Source: Fidelibacterota bacterium (lineage in GTDB: Bacteria; Fidelibacterota; UBA8477; JABMPR01). From it: a stretch of 45,627 bases of DNA. Below, one piece after another: positions 16,047 through 27,457 of this stretch; positions within the stretch are counted from its first letter, which is position 1; every line of letters begins with the position of its first letter. The stretch lies in NCBI GenBank assembly GCA_016845065.1, contig JAERTG010000097.1, positions 1 through 45,627 of the forward strand, read 5' to 3'. The notes beneath the pieces were generated by a model. That model saw only the letters and a list, made by a program, of their open reading frames with translations. It was not told the origin of the DNA and did no database searches. A program made the position numbers and the translations under genes.

Positions 16047-18212
16047 TCAATCGCTAAGATCAAAGGTGAGTGAGAAGGATAATCCGTTCTTGTTGTTTAC
16101 TTCGATGTTGCCACCCAACTGCTCTGTCAGAATTCTCACAATACGTAACCCCATAGATTGAATTTCTTCTAGCACCAGGTCCTTTATCAGTCCGACACCG
16201 TTATCCCTAATCTCAATCTTTGCCTTATTGTTGTCAATTGTACTGGCAGAAATCCAGATATCCCCTTCCCGATTATTCGGGAATGCGTATTTCATTGAGT
16301 TTGTGACTATTTCATTGACGATTAGTCCACAGGGAATAGCATTATCAATATCCAGTTTGATATCACTTATATCTTGATGGATGTTTATCCTTGATGGATC
16401 AATGCCATAAAAATTGTTGAGCTCGATGATCAGTGAATTGATGTAGCTTCCAAAATCAACCTCAGACATCCGCTTCGAACGGAAGAGCTTGTCATGAATC
16501 AATGCCATTGTCCTTATCCGGTTTTGAGTTTCACCAAATATTTCTGAAAGACTTTCATCTTTTACGTGGTCAGCCTGGAGATTTAGGAGGCTTATGATGA
16601 CCTGCATGTTATTCTTTACCCGATGATGGACCTCCCTGAGAAGAATTTTTAACTCCAGCTCTGCTTCGATTACCTTTGAGATATCCCAGACGATACCCGA
16701 AAAGTATTTTGGCTTGCCATCAGTATCACGATTGATAGTACTATAGTCGCTTACCCATATGTAGTTCCCATCTTTTTTACGAAGCCTGTATGGAGCAGTT
16801 TCAAAAGCAATTTGACCACTCTCTACTGCAGCGCGAGAAGTTTCTCGAACGGTCTCTAGATCATCGGGGTGAATAATTTTCGCAGGGACCATGTCGGGTC
16901 CCATAAATTCTTCTACTGTATATCCAAGAATCTTTTCAACGTTCTCACTCACAGACATCACAGGTTCATCCGCAGAGTATGCCCACTTAATGATCATAAT
17001 GGGACCTGCCATGAAAATACGCCGCTCTTCCAGTTTGACCTTCTGTAGTCTCTTTTTATCTACCTCAGCCTGATGTGTACCGGTAGTATCTTCCATATTT
17101 GCTTGAGCACCTATTACCTGGCCCTCTGCATCTAGGACCGGTGAAATAATCAACTTGAAATGAAGGTTCTTACCCCAATTGGAATCATACTCCCCAGCAA
17201 ATGAGATAATTTTATTATCAGCGATTGCAGACTGGAATTTCCCGGTTATACCGGCGTCTATGAGAGGTTGGAAGTTAAACATGTTAAACTTCATTGTGGC
17301 TTCCTTGGATGGAGAACCCAACATATCAACCATTCTTTGATTCACTTCGACAATATTACCTTCATCATCGATTCTCAAAATACCTGTCGGCGATTTTTCC
17401 ACTAAATCCCTGAGACGTTGCTCTTGTTCAATAGATTCTCTCTGGGAAACTTGCAAAGCAGTTACATCATAGATGTATCCAAGAATCCCCTCAGCTTCAC
17501 CTTCGGAATTCCGCTGAACATAGGCATAATCCTGAACCCAGATGTATTCTCCTGTCTTTCGTCGCAATCTATATGGATGCACCAGCATGATGTCTGATCC
17601 ACCCATTATTACTGATTGAATATGGTTTTGTAATTCTGCCCTATCCTCCTCATGGACCAGATCAGGATAGAGAATTTTGCCATTCAAAAATTCTGATGCT
17701 TCATACCCGAGTAGATCCATAACATTATCAGAAATATTAATCAGAGCTTCATTTTCACTCACTGGCCATTGGATTAACACCACAGGTCCACTAAAAAAGA
17801 CCTTTTGCTCTGCCAGGAGTTCCTGCTCTTTTGATTTGATTTCAGATACATCATCTACGACCCCATCTATAAACAGGCTCTTCCCCTCCGAATCCTTAAC
17901 CAGCACCGATGTCACCCGCCCTGGGAATACTGAGCCATCTTTCCTCTTCAGTAGTAATTCTCTATTCCGAATGTTTCCACGGGAAATGATCTCATTGCGC
18001 ATCTTTTTTCTATCCGCGGGGTCATAATAGAAATCAATTATTGATACTGATTCAATCTCCTCTTTGTCCCTGTAACCAAACATTTCGATGAATGCAGGAT
18101 TAACATCAATGATTGTCGCAGATCCCTCCATATTGGTTCGAAATACAGCTGTGTTCAGATTGTCCAGTATGGATGTTGTATTGCCATCAGCAAAAGTATG
18201 TTTTGACTTCAT
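16047..18212 (-). CDS. four-PAS sensor histidine kinase, HisKA_2 type
   Basis: 721 residues, soluble, no membrane helix. It has four PAS modules at about 12-130, 135-255, 270-385 and 395-515. The second and fourth are similar (FFSGPVVLIQW vs FMAGPIMIIKW, both with YRLR-KKxGxYIWV), suggesting internal duplication. The HisKA_2 dimerisation box EVHHRVKNNMQ has the phosphoacceptor at His529 or His530, and a HATPase domain follows (IVNEIVTNSMKYAFP, DNGVGL). This class, like PdtaS, phosphorylates a response regulator, often of the ANTAR type. No response regulator is next to it, so it is an orphan. The ATG at 18212 is preceded by GTGAGAAT. Its end lies about 20 bases from the SbcD-like gene. Confidence 0.92.
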   Translation of the reverse strand: MKSKHTFADGNTTSILDNLNTAVFRTNMEGSATIIDVNPAFIEMFGYRDKEEIESVSIIDFYYDPADRKKMRNEIISRGNIRNRELLLKRKDGSVFPGRVTSVLVKDSEGKSLFIDGVVDDVSEIKSKEQELLAEQKVFFSGPVVLIQWPVSENEALINISDNVMDLLGYEASEFLNGKILYPDLVHEEDRAELQNHIQSVIMGGSDIMLVHPYRLRRKTGEYIWVQDYAYVQRNSEGEAEGILGYIYDVTALQVSQRESIEQEQRLRDLVEKSPTGILRIDDEGNIVEVNQRMVDMLGSPSKEATMKFNMFNFQPLIDAGITGKFQSAIADNKIISFAGEYDSNWGKNLHFKLIISPVLDAEGQVIGAQANMEDTTGTHQAEVDKKRLQKVKLEERRIFMAGPIMIIKWAYSADEPVMSVSENVEKILGYTVEEFMGPDMVPAKIIHPDDLETVRETSRAAVESGQIAFETAPYRLRKKDGNYIWVSDYSTINRDTDGKPKYFSGIVWDISKVIEAELELKILLREVHHRVKNNMQVIISLLNLQADHVKDESLSEIFGETQNRIRTMALIHDKLFRSKRMSEVDFGSYINSLIIELNNFYGIDPSRINIHQDISDIKLDIDNAIPCGLIVNEIVTNSMKYAFPNNREGDIWISASTIDNNKAKIEIRDNGVGLIKDLVLEEIQSMGLRIVRILTEQLGGNIEVNNKNGLSFSLTFDLSD

Positions 18213-18394
18213 GGGATTCTCACTTCATTTGAATTCTGCTCAAGAATGTTAATTGAACCTTGCATAAGATATTCAAGGTACGCATCCATGCGAGTCTGAA
18301 TTCTAAGAGGTGTGACAAGAATTGAAGGTTGATATTCTGGTATGCCAGGAGTGAAAATCGTTCACATCTCTCATAAATCATTTAGGTTACCTGC

Positions 18395-19819
18395 GTGGAA
18401 TCACAAAAATTCATTAGATCATGGCCTGCCTTATGGCTGTGGATGCAACATCTAAGTATGCAGCTCCAAGGTTGTGAACTGGGTCTGATCTACACATACA
18501 GAAAAGCTCGACTAGATATACAATTTCTAAAGGCAGATTCGCGATTCCTCCTCTCGTGGGAAAAGAAAGGCAACCAGATCACCATAACATCTTCACAATC
18601 AGCTTCACTCCCCAGGAAGAGAGTTGAAGTTCTTAAAAAGATACCTGCAGGATCCAGAGTGAGCGGTGTCAGGATTCACTCCCAGGATCGGTTGTTGAAA
18701 ATTGAGATGGATAACGGGGGCTGCATCATTCTGGGTGCTTATCCAGGTGCAAACAATGTTTACTACCTCACTGGATCAAGTATTGAAGACACCTTTCTCA
18801 AGCAGCAGGAAATCCCTCATTTCAGTGACAGTTGGTTGACTCCCCAGGACAATCTTCCTACAACAATCCCTGGAGTAAATACTACACCTTCTCAACTCCT
18901 GAGGGCTGTGGACGGCATATCCACAGATTGGGAAAGCAAAACAATCCAATTCGGTCCTACAAACATGAACATAAGTGATTTTATAATCGATGTCCTAAAG
19001 CATGCCAATAAACCAAAAGAGACCACAACCGCTTCTCTAAAAAAAACTGCTCGAACCGTATTGAGGCGGTGGAAAAACAAGATCGGAAAAATTGAATCAG
19101 AATTAATTGAAGCCCGGACTTGGCCTGATCTTGAGCAGAAGCTTCATGCCCTCCAGGTTGGCCTTGCAATGGGGATGAGCAGCTCGAATGGCGTGCTCTC
19201 AATACCTGCTGAATTTTCCCCAACAGAATGTGACCTGACCATCCAGATCGATGATGATATCCCACTTATTCAAGCCATCGAATCAACTGCAAAAAAAATC
19301 CGCAAGTACCAGGGCAAATTGGATCAGCTAGAAGGAATTCAGACAAATGCCAGGAGGGATATCCAGAAACTAGAGCAAATACTACTGGATGAAGATGATA
19401 AGCAGTTACTGATTTTCTTACAGGAGCATGGTGAAACACTGGATCGCTCCGGTAAGCAGCAAGTAGACCGCAAACCATATAAAAAGTATAAATCTCCAAG
19501 TGGCTTTGACATTCTGGTGGGTCGTAGTTCACAGGACAATGACACGCTGTCCTTTAAGGTTGCCAATAAGAATGACTGGTGGTTTCACGCCCGAAAAGTC
19601 AGAGGATCACATGTTGTTCTTCGTACTGGGAGTCAAACTCCACAGCACATTGACATTCTTGCTGCAGCTGAGCACGCTGCCCGGAATTCAAAAGCTAAAC
19701 ATTCGGGTATCGTGGTTGTCCAGTATTGTCAACGCAAACACCTTAGTAAACCAAAGGGCTCACATCCAGGAACTGTCCTGGTTCACCAGGAAAAATCCAT
19801 TACTATTAATCTTGATTAA
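18395..19819 (+). CDS. rqcH: RqcH-like NFACT protein (Ala-tailing rescue factor)
   Basis: 474 residues, shorter than B. subtilis RqcH (570). The N-terminal NFACT-N-like part carries SQDRLLKIEM, with Asp98-Arg99 aligning with the essential D97-R98 pair of RqcH that contacts tRNA-Ala. A helical coiled-coil middle follows (residues 215-345). The C-terminal NFACT-R domain has GFDILVGRSSQDNDTLSFK, WWFHARKVRGSHV and a KHSGIVVVQYCQRKHL segment. In the family it binds obstructed 50S-peptidyl-tRNA complexes and adds alanine tails for degradation. The start is GTG at 18395, with no strong Shine-Dalgarno. It is divergent from the kinase and convergent with hemW (4-base gap). Confidence 0.88.
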   Translation: MESQKFIRSWPALWLWMQHLSMQLQGCELGLIYTYRKARLDIQFLKADSRFLLSWEKKGNQITITSSQSASLPRKRVEVLKKIPAGSRVSGVRIHSQDRLLKIEMDNGGCIILGAYPGANNVYYLTGSSIEDTFLKQQEIPHFSDSWLTPQDNLPTTIPGVNTTPSQLLRAVDGISTDWESKTIQFGPTNMNISDFIIDVLKHANKPKETTTASLKKTARTVLRRWKNKIGKIESELIEARTWPDLEQKLHALQVGLAMGMSSSNGVLSIPAEFSPTECDLTIQIDDDIPLIQAIESTAKKIRKYQGKLDQLEGIQTNARRDIQKLEQILLDEDDKQLLIFLQEHGETLDRSGKQQVDRKPYKKYKSPSGFDILVGRSSQDNDTLSFKVANKNDWWFHARKVRGSHVVLRTGSQTPQHIDILAAAEHAARNSKAKHSGIVVVQYCQRKHLSKPKGSHPGTVLVHQEKSITINLD

Positions 19820-19823
19820 TTGG

Positions 19824-20972
19824 TCAGCTCATCAAATCGGAGCTAATTTCATCAGTGAGAGCCCAACCATTCCGGGTAATTACCAAATAGCCATCAACGA
19901 GAGCAAGCTTACCAGCCCACTTTTCGAGTATACCTTTTTTAGTCTGGAGTAGGTTCTCATCGAAGAATTTTGCAAACTCCTCCATATTCAAGCCCCTCCT
20001 GAGTCTTAGTCGAGTGAGAATCATCTCATTGCGAGCCATGGAATCTGTTATGGTTTCATATCCAGCTCCGCCGGTTCCAGAATTCATAAGCTCAGTGGTG
20101 TATGCATCAAGGTTTTTAATATTCCAGGCTCTTCGACCCTGGAAATAGGAATGGGCAGCTGGTCCGAAACCCAGGTAGTCCACACCAGTCCAATAGTTCA
20201 AATTGTGTCTACATTCAAAACCTGGCTTGGCATGATTAGAAACTTCATAGTTCGGGTATCCTGATGCTTCCAGATAATCCCTACCCCAGTCATACAACCC
20301 ATTATCTACGGTTTCCTCAAGCATTTTGACATGTCCAGCCTCAACCCATCTATGTAAAGCCGTTCCTTCTTCGACGGTCAATGAATATGTGGATATGTGC
20401 TCAGGTTGCAGGCTGACAAGACGCTGAAGATCACCGACCCATTCTTTGCGGGTTTGTCCAGGGACTGCAAATATCAAATCTCCGCTCACATTTTGGAAAC
20501 CTGCATTTCGGACATCCTCAAAGGTTGAGAAACTCTTTTCAGCGTTGTGAATCCGACTCATGAATGTAAGGAGGTGAGGTTGGAAACTTTGCATGCCGAT
20601 ACTAATTCTGTTTATTCCAAGCGATTTATACGCTTTGAGATATTCCAGGGTTGCTTCCCCAGGATTAATTTCCATTCCAATCTCCATGTCCCCTCCCGGC
20701 GAAGCCAGATTAAGGAGCATTTCCACCATCTTGCTCAGATCCTCGGGATCTAGTAGATTTGGTGTCCCTCCTCCAAAAAAAACAGTATCCAGATAATGAC
20801 CGGATAGGTCCAGAATTTGTGCCTTATGTTTAATCTCATTTAGAATGGCTTTCAAATAGACCGGGATGGAATCTTCTCTTCCTACAATTGAATAAAAATC
20901 ACAATAGGTACACTTTGCTTTACAAAAGGGAACATGTATGTAGAGGGATAGAGGTTTTCGATTTGGCATCAT
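19824..20972 (-). CDS. hemW: HemW-like radical SAM protein (heme chaperone)
   Basis: 382 residues. The radical SAM core begins IHVPFCKAKCTYCDF, with Cys17, Cys21 and Cys24. It has Phe after the CxxxCxxCD segment rather than the extra Cys of true HemN, and FFGGGTPNLL and SIGMQSF follow. These features place it with HemW, which binds heme and a 4Fe-4S cluster and is thought to insert heme into proteins. Older annotations call it oxygen-independent coproporphyrinogen oxidase-like. Two ATG codons in tandem at 20967-20972 are possible starts, with no strong Shine-Dalgarno. No other heme gene is nearby. Confidence 0.93.
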   Translation of the reverse strand: MMPNRKPLSLYIHVPFCKAKCTYCDFYSIVGREDSIPVYLKAILNEIKHKAQILDLSGHYLDTVFFGGGTPNLLDPEDLSKMVEMLLNLASPGGDMEIGMEINPGEATLEYLKAYKSLGINRISIGMQSFQPHLLTFMSRIHNAEKSFSTFEDVRNAGFQNVSGDLIFAVPGQTRKEWVGDLQRLVSLQPEHISTYSLTVEEGTALHRWVEAGHVKMLEETVDNGLYDWGRDYLEASGYPNYEVSNHAKPGFECRHNLNYWTGVDYLGFGPAAHSYFQGRRAWNIKNLDAYTTELMNSGTGGAGYETITDSMARNEMILTRLRLRRGLNMEEFAKFFDENLLQTKKGILEKWAGKLALVDGYLVITRNGWALTDEISSDLMS

Positions 20973-21196
20973 GGGAGAATGTAGGGTGAATTACTGTGAT
21001 TCCAATTTCAGGCTCATAATAATCTTATATGATATATGGTTTCCTTTTGCATGAGGGGTGCTCTCGCTTACTTTGCGTTGCAAGATGAATGCTCACCATC
21101 CAACCTGCCGATTCTTCCCCAAAAGCTTACAGCCAGCCATTTTGAACCTGCAGTTTGATGGAAATGTACCACTTGATCAACGCTCGTTACATTTAA

Positions 21197-22672
<1,476 letters not shown>

Positions 22673-22716
22673 ATGATTGAAAACTTTTCTAAACCATTTT
22701 TTCAACAGGAGAACGC

Positions 22717-23994
22717 ATGAAAAACACCATTGTCGTTGGTGCTCAGTGGGGTGATGAGGGTAAGGGTAAGCTGGTTGACGTTTTGGCAGAAAAGAGTGAC
22801 CTTGTCGTACGCTTCAATGGGGGTGGAAATGCAGGTCACACAGTTATGCATGCAGGTGAAACTTATAAATTTCACTATATGCCATCAGGAATGCTTCATA
22901 ATAAGCAATGCATATTGGGGACTGGTGTGGTTATCAACCCCAAAGATCTCATCGAAGAAATCAAATCGTTCACTGAAAGCGGTCATGCTCCAAACTTGCA
23001 AATCAGTGCTCGAGCCCATGTGATTTTCCCACATCATCAACTGATTGATGCAAAAGAAGGTGGAAAAATTGGAACTACGGGTCGCGGTATCGGTCCGACA
23101 TATTCTCAAAAAGCTTCTCGCATTAATCTGCGAATCCTTGACATTTTAGCTGATGATGCTGTTGATCGTATCAAAAACTCACTCCGAGATGTGCGAGATA
23201 TTCTTATCTCGGATGGGATATTTACAGAGCCTGAGTTTAAAGACTATTGTGAAAATGTATCGCGAGAATACGCTGCTTATGGGTCGGAGTTTAAAGAATT
23301 CGTTACCGATACTGAAGATCTAGTTCGTGTTGCCAGCAACTCAGAGATGCAGGTTTTGTTTGAAGGCGCTCAGGGAACCCTACTGGATTTGAATTATGGT
23401 ACTTATCCCTTTGTGACCTCAAGTTCTACTCTGGCTGCTGCTGCTTTTGTGGGCGGTGGGGCTATTCCTGGAGTTCCCATTCGAATTTTGGGTATTACCA
23501 AAGCCTATACTACGAGAGTAGGTGAAGGTCCCTTTCCGACTGAACTGGATGGTGATGCTGCCACCAATCTCAGAGAAGCAGGCCATGAATATGGTGCCAC
23601 AACAGGTAGACCGCGACGTGTTGGACATCTTGATCTATACGCTCTAAGGTATGCCATTCGCATATCAGGCATTCAGGAGCTGGCCATGACGAAGATAGAT
23701 ACCCTCGCTCTCGTTAGTGGGGTGAAAGCTTGTACCGGTTATAAAATTAACGGGAAGGAAATCGACTACTTCCCTGCCGACGCTCCTACTCTGGAGCTGG
23801 TTGAACCTATCTATACTGACATTCCAAACATTACAGAACTTAGTAAGGAGGAGTGGTTCAAATTGCAGGGAAAATCAAAATCTGATCTACCAGAGAGTAT
23901 TAGGAGCTATATCAAATTCATCGAAGATTTCGTTGAAGTACCGATTACCATCCTCTCACACGGTCCGGAAAGGAATGAAACCATTGTCTTCTGA
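22717..23994 (+). CDS. purA: adenylosuccinate synthetase
   Basis: 425 residues. The N-terminus VVGAQWGDEGKGK places Asp13 and the P-loop in the expected position. NAGHTV gives His41, and [17 protein letters not shown] and TKIDTLALVSG continue the family pattern. It converts IMP and aspartate to adenylosuccinate with GTP. ATG at 22717 is preceded by an AGGAGAACGC ribosome-binding site. The 3' end overlaps the start of purB by 20 bases. Confidence 0.98.
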   Translation: MKNTIVVGAQWGDEGKGKLVDVLAEKSDLVVRFNGGGNAGHTVMHAGETYKFHYMPSGMLHNKQCILGTGVVINPKDLIEEIKSFTESGHAPNLQISARAHVIFPHHQLIDAKEGGKIGTTGRGIGPTYSQKASRINLRILDILADDAVDRIKNSLRDVRDILISDGIFTEPEFKDYCENVSREYAAYGSEFKEFVTDTEDLVRVASNSEMQVLFEGAQGTLLDLNYGTYPFVTSSSTLAAAAFVGGGAIPGVPIRILGITKAYTTRVGEGPFPTELDGDAATNLREAGHEYGATTGRPRRVGHLDLYALRYAIRISGIQELAMTKIDTLALVSGVKACTGYKINGKEIDYFPADAPTLELVEPIYTDIPNITELSKEEWFKLQGKSKSDLPESIRSYIKFIEDFVEVPITILSHGPERNETIVF

Positions 23995-25321
23995 AACCCT
24001 TTTTAATTTATCACCCCTTGATGGTCGTTATGCTAGTGACCTACAAGAAGTTCAGGATTCATTTTCTGAAAGCCGCTTGATCCGTGAAAGAATCCATGTA
24101 GAAATGGTCTATTTGAAAGCTTTCCTCAAAGCCACCGGTCGTGAGGATTGGTGGAAGGATAGCTATATGTCAATCTACAAGGATCTCGACCATAGGGATT
24201 TAAACGCTGTCAAGGAAATTGAAGGCCGTACCAAACATGATGTCGCTGCTGTAATTGAGTTTATAAAGGGTCAGTTACCTGAAAATGTAAAGCCTTATGT
24301 TCATTTTGGTCTTACCTCTGAAGATGTGAACAATCTTTCGCATGGTCTCATGATGTTGGCGGCAAGAGATATTCTCCTGAAGCATCTTAAGAATCTAATC
24401 GGAGAGCTATCAGTCTTAGCCAGAGACAACCGGGATCGTAGGATGATCGGCCGAACTCACGGTGAAGTAGCAACTCCAACCACAATGGGTAAAGAACTGG
24501 CTCTATACAGCCTAAGATTTGCTAAGATGTACTCCGAATTACAGGATATGAATATCCAGGGGAAAATCCTCGGAGCCACTGGGAATTTGAATGCCTTTGT
24601 AGGAACTTATCCTGATGTTGATTGGTTTGAATTAACACGTGAAGTCGTGGAAGAACTGGGTCTGGAACATACGCTTTTCAGTCTGCAGATCATGCCAGGG
24701 GATACTTATGCAACACTTCTTGATTCAGTGAAACGTTTGAGTGGTCTCCTCATCGATTATGATCAGAATATTTGGACCTATTTTATGCTGGCATATCTTT
24801 ATCAGAAGGCTGATGCATCCTCCATTGGGTCCTCCACCATGCCTCATAAGATAAATCCGATTAAGTTTGAAAATTCTGAAGGTAATGCTCAACTTGCAGA
24901 AAGCTTACTCACCTTTTTCAGTCAGAAGTTTATGAAGACACGCCTCCAGCGAGATTTGACGGATTCGACTGTGAAACGCAACATTGGGACAGCTTTTGGA
25001 CATATCGTTCTGGCTGTGATCTATGCCCAACGTGGAACTGCTGATATCCTTATCAACCATGCCAGGATGGATGAAGAGCTAGCCAACAATGGTCAATTTT
25101 TCTCTGAACTTGTTCAACTTGTGGAACGTGACCGTGGTGCATCAGATGGCTATGATCATCTGAAAAAGCAAACGCGGGGCAAGAGGATGAGTTACGATGA
25201 AATGGTTGATATGATGACGGAAGCCGGGATAGATGCCGAAACCATTGAAACTTATGTCAAGGGTAAAACGCTGGAGATCTGTGATCTGGCACTAAAGGAA
25301 GTAGCAGACCTCCTCAAATAG
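23975..25321 (+). CDS. purB: adenylosuccinate lyase
   Basis: 448 residues when started at ATG 23975; this puts LFNLSPLDGRY near the N-terminus as in E. coli PurB. A longer reading from 23801 is just the purA gene in another frame. The signature SSTMPHKINP starts at Ser286 in the flexible catalytic loop, and GRTHGEVATPTTMGKEL is the other conserved stretch. The enzyme acts twice, cleaving SAICAR and adenylosuccinate, so it serves both the de novo purine cluster further right and AMP synthesis here. Its start overlaps purA by 20 bases, with GGAAAGGA immediately upstream. Confidence 0.97.
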   Translation: MKPLSSETLFNLSPLDGRYASDLQEVQDSFSESRLIRERIHVEMVYLKAFLKATGREDWWKDSYMSIYKDLDHRDLNAVKEIEGRTKHDVAAVIEFIKGQLPENVKPYVHFGLTSEDVNNLSHGLMMLAARDILLKHLKNLIGELSVLARDNRDRRMIGRTHGEVATPTTMGKELALYSLRFAKMYSELQDMNIQGKILGATGNLNAFVGTYPDVDWFELTREVVEELGLEHTLFSLQIMPGDTYATLLDSVKRLSGLLIDYDQNIWTYFMLAYLYQKADASSIGSSTMPHKINPIKFENSEGNAQLAESLLTFFSQKFMKTRLQRDLTDSTVKRNIGTAFGHIVLAVIYAQRGTADILINHARMDEELANNGQFFSELVQLVERDRGASDGYDHLKKQTRGKRMSYDEMVDMMTEAGIDAETIETYVKGKTLEICDLALKEVADLLK

Positions 25322-25351
25322 GTGATCTAGCAATAATTTATGGAATAAGCT

Positions 25352-27313
25352 TCACTCCTTGCCGTAGGACTTGCGAAATGCATCCAGTTTCTCCCCTTCA
25401 CCGATGACACCCAAAACATCAGACTCCTGAAAGATGAAATCCGCAGGTGGGGTGGGATGTATCTGTCCCGCTCGCTTCACAGCAACCACGGATACACCGG
25501 TTTCAGTTCGAATATGCAGCTCAGATATGGACCGCCTGCAATAGGGATGACCCGCTTTTAGTTCCAGCCAGGACAAGCCTACCCCATGGGGTAACGCCAG
25601 TAATTGGGCAAGTGTTTCAACATCTTCTCGCTCTGTGTACAGGGGAGCATAAATTTCTCTGCGAATGTTGTCGCTCAATTGTTGAATAGCCCCTGGTAAG
25701 AAATTGAGATGCAGTAGCGCCTGGCGCGTCATTTCCAGACCTGCTTCGAATTCGGGCTGGACCACTTCGTAGACACCTTGCCCGTGAAGCTCCTGAAGAT
25801 GCTCCATCCCTTCGGCCCTAGCCACAATGTGCAGATTGGAATTCATTTTTCGCACCTGAGATACGATTTCGCCTGTTGAAATCGCATTGGGTAGTGTGAT
25901 GATCATCAATTTGGCTCGTTTTATACCCGCTGCCTCTAGAATGATCTCATTGGTAGCATCCCCGTAAATAAGTGACCTGCCCTGCTCTCGTGCATCTCCT
26001 ACACGAACGTGATCCAACTCGATGAGAACTACCTCCTGATCCAGACTGGTAAGTATATTGCTGATGTGGCGGCCGACCCGGCCACAACCTGCAATGACAA
26101 TATGACCATCAAAAGCATGGTCAGATAAATTGATTGTATCGTATGGCTCCTGCGGTCTGAACTTCCGCCAGCGTGCATAGATGGGGGTTGTCAATCCCGA
26201 GATCAGTGGAGTAGCCACCATGCTGATAATAGCTGTATTCAGGATGAGATCATAGAGGTCCGTACCGATCTGGCCGACACTCACACCTACCCTGGCTAAT
26301 ACAAAAGAAAACTCTCCAACCTGCAACAGGCCCAATGCCGCGGCCAGTGGTATCACATTTCGATATCCGAAAACCGGAATGATCAAACCGATGATGAGGC
26401 CCTTGCCCACCATGACCAGTATCACAACGAGGAGAACCGTGGCCCAGTTTGAGATGAGATAGCCAGGATCGAAGAGCATACCCACAGATACAAAGAAGAG
26501 AAGCACGAAAAGATCACGCAGGGCAATGATGTTACCCATTGCCTGATGGACATAGTCTGATTCACTGAGGATCATGCCTGCTACAAATGCTCCCAAGGCG
26601 AAGCTCAGACCGACCAGGTAGGTCAGATACCCGACTCCAAGTCCAAGGGCTGTGACAGCCAACAGAAATAATTCACGGGAGTTCCCCACGGCTATGAATC
26701 GCATAAACCTGGGTATGGTACGTGTGCCCAGTATGACCATAAGAGCAATGAAAACTGCTCCCAGGAGTAGAGATTTCATGATATCCAGAAATCCTCCACT
26801 ATCCGATCCCAGTTTGGGTAGGAGGATCATCAAAGGAACGAAGGCCAGGTCCTGTACCAGGAGAATGCCTATCATGACGCGGCTGGAGAGTTTCCCCATG
26901 CGACCCTGATTCATGAGCGTCTTGAGAATGACCATGGTACTTGAGAGTGAGATCACGCCACCGAACCAGAAAGACTCGGTCCGGCTATATCCCAGCCAGT
27001 GTCCCAGGATATACCCGAACAGCATGGTCAGGATGATCTGTATGGGTGCACCTATGAGGGCAATCTGTCGTACCTGCTTCAGGCTTTTGAAGGAAAATTC
27101 CAGTCCCAGAGTGAAGAGCAGCAGGGCCACCCCGATTTCGGCCAGTTTTTCAATCTCATGAACTGCGGTAACAGGGAGAACACCCATATGTGGCCCCACC
27201 ATAACCCCAGCCAGGATATAGCCCAGGATGAGGGGTTGCTTCAACTGACGGGCTATCAGGCTACCCGCCAGTCCCACGATGACTATGATCGAAAGATCAG
27301 CTGCGATTCCCAT
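25352..27313 (-). CDS. KefB-like CPA2 cation/proton antiporter with TrkA domains
   Basis: 653 residues. About 12-13 transmembrane helices (residues 1-385) form a Na_H_Exchanger domain of the CPA2 family ([26 protein letters not shown]). A TrkA-N/RCK Rossmann domain follows ([13 protein letters not shown] around 405), then a TrkA-C domain near 560-650. The architecture is that of KefB/KefC-type glutathione-gated potassium efflux or YbaL-type transporters; the precise ion is inferred. No KefF/KefG-type partner is adjacent. ATG start at 27313. It ends 30 bases from purB, convergently. Base composition looks somewhat more G+C rich than the neighbours by eye. Confidence 0.92.
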   Translation of the reverse strand: MGIAADLSIIVIVGLAGSLIARQLKQPLILGYILAGVMVGPHMGVLPVTAVHEIEKLAEIGVALLLFTLGLEFSFKSLKQVRQIALIGAPIQIILTMLFGYILGHWLGYSRTESFWFGGVISLSSTMVILKTLMNQGRMGKLSSRVMIGILLVQDLAFVPLMILLPKLGSDSGGFLDIMKSLLLGAVFIALMVILGTRTIPRFMRFIAVGNSRELFLLAVTALGLGVGYLTYLVGLSFALGAFVAGMILSESDYVHQAMGNIIALRDLFVLLFFVSVGMLFDPGYLISNWATVLLVVILVMVGKGLIIGLIIPVFGYRNVIPLAAALGLLQVGEFSFVLARVGVSVGQIGTDLYDLILNTAIISMVATPLISGLTTPIYARWRKFRPQEPYDTINLSDHAFDGHIVIAGCGRVGRHISNILTSLDQEVVLIELDHVRVGDAREQGRSLIYGDATNEIILEAAGIKRAKLMIITLPNAISTGEIVSQVRKMNSNLHIVARAEGMEHLQELHGQGVYEVVQPEFEAGLEMTRQALLHLNFLPGAIQQLSDNIRREIYAPLYTEREDVETLAQLLALPHGVGLSWLELKAGHPYCRRSISELHIRTETGVSVVAVKRAGQIHPTPPADFIFQESDVLGVIGEGEKLDAFRKSYGKE

Positions 27314-27457
27314 TTAGTTCTTCCCTGTCCTCATGAAATTAATATACCCGCTAATGCCCCTACCATGCAATTGTATTGCGGAGATCCAAAAGCCGGGACG
27401 ACTTCCCTTGCTTTGTGATGGAGTGAGAGCTAATCTTGGAGGAAAATTCATACACAA

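Noticed and set aside
16028..16063. TTG start for the SbcD-like gene
   Set aside because: It overlaps the kinase gene and adds residues before MKVLFFADSH; ATG 16027 has AGGA upstream and fits family N-termini.
19500..19952. Plus-strand open frame of 150 aa
   Set aside because: It overlaps the conserved NFACT-R end of the RqcH-like gene in another frame and shows no motif.
23801..23974. N-terminal extension of purB
   Set aside because: It lies within the purA coding sequence in another frame and shows no PurB similarity; PurB homology begins just after ATG 23975.
26999..27418. Plus-strand open frame of 139 aa
   Set aside because: It is antisense to the KefB-like antiporter membrane domain and has no recognisable domain.
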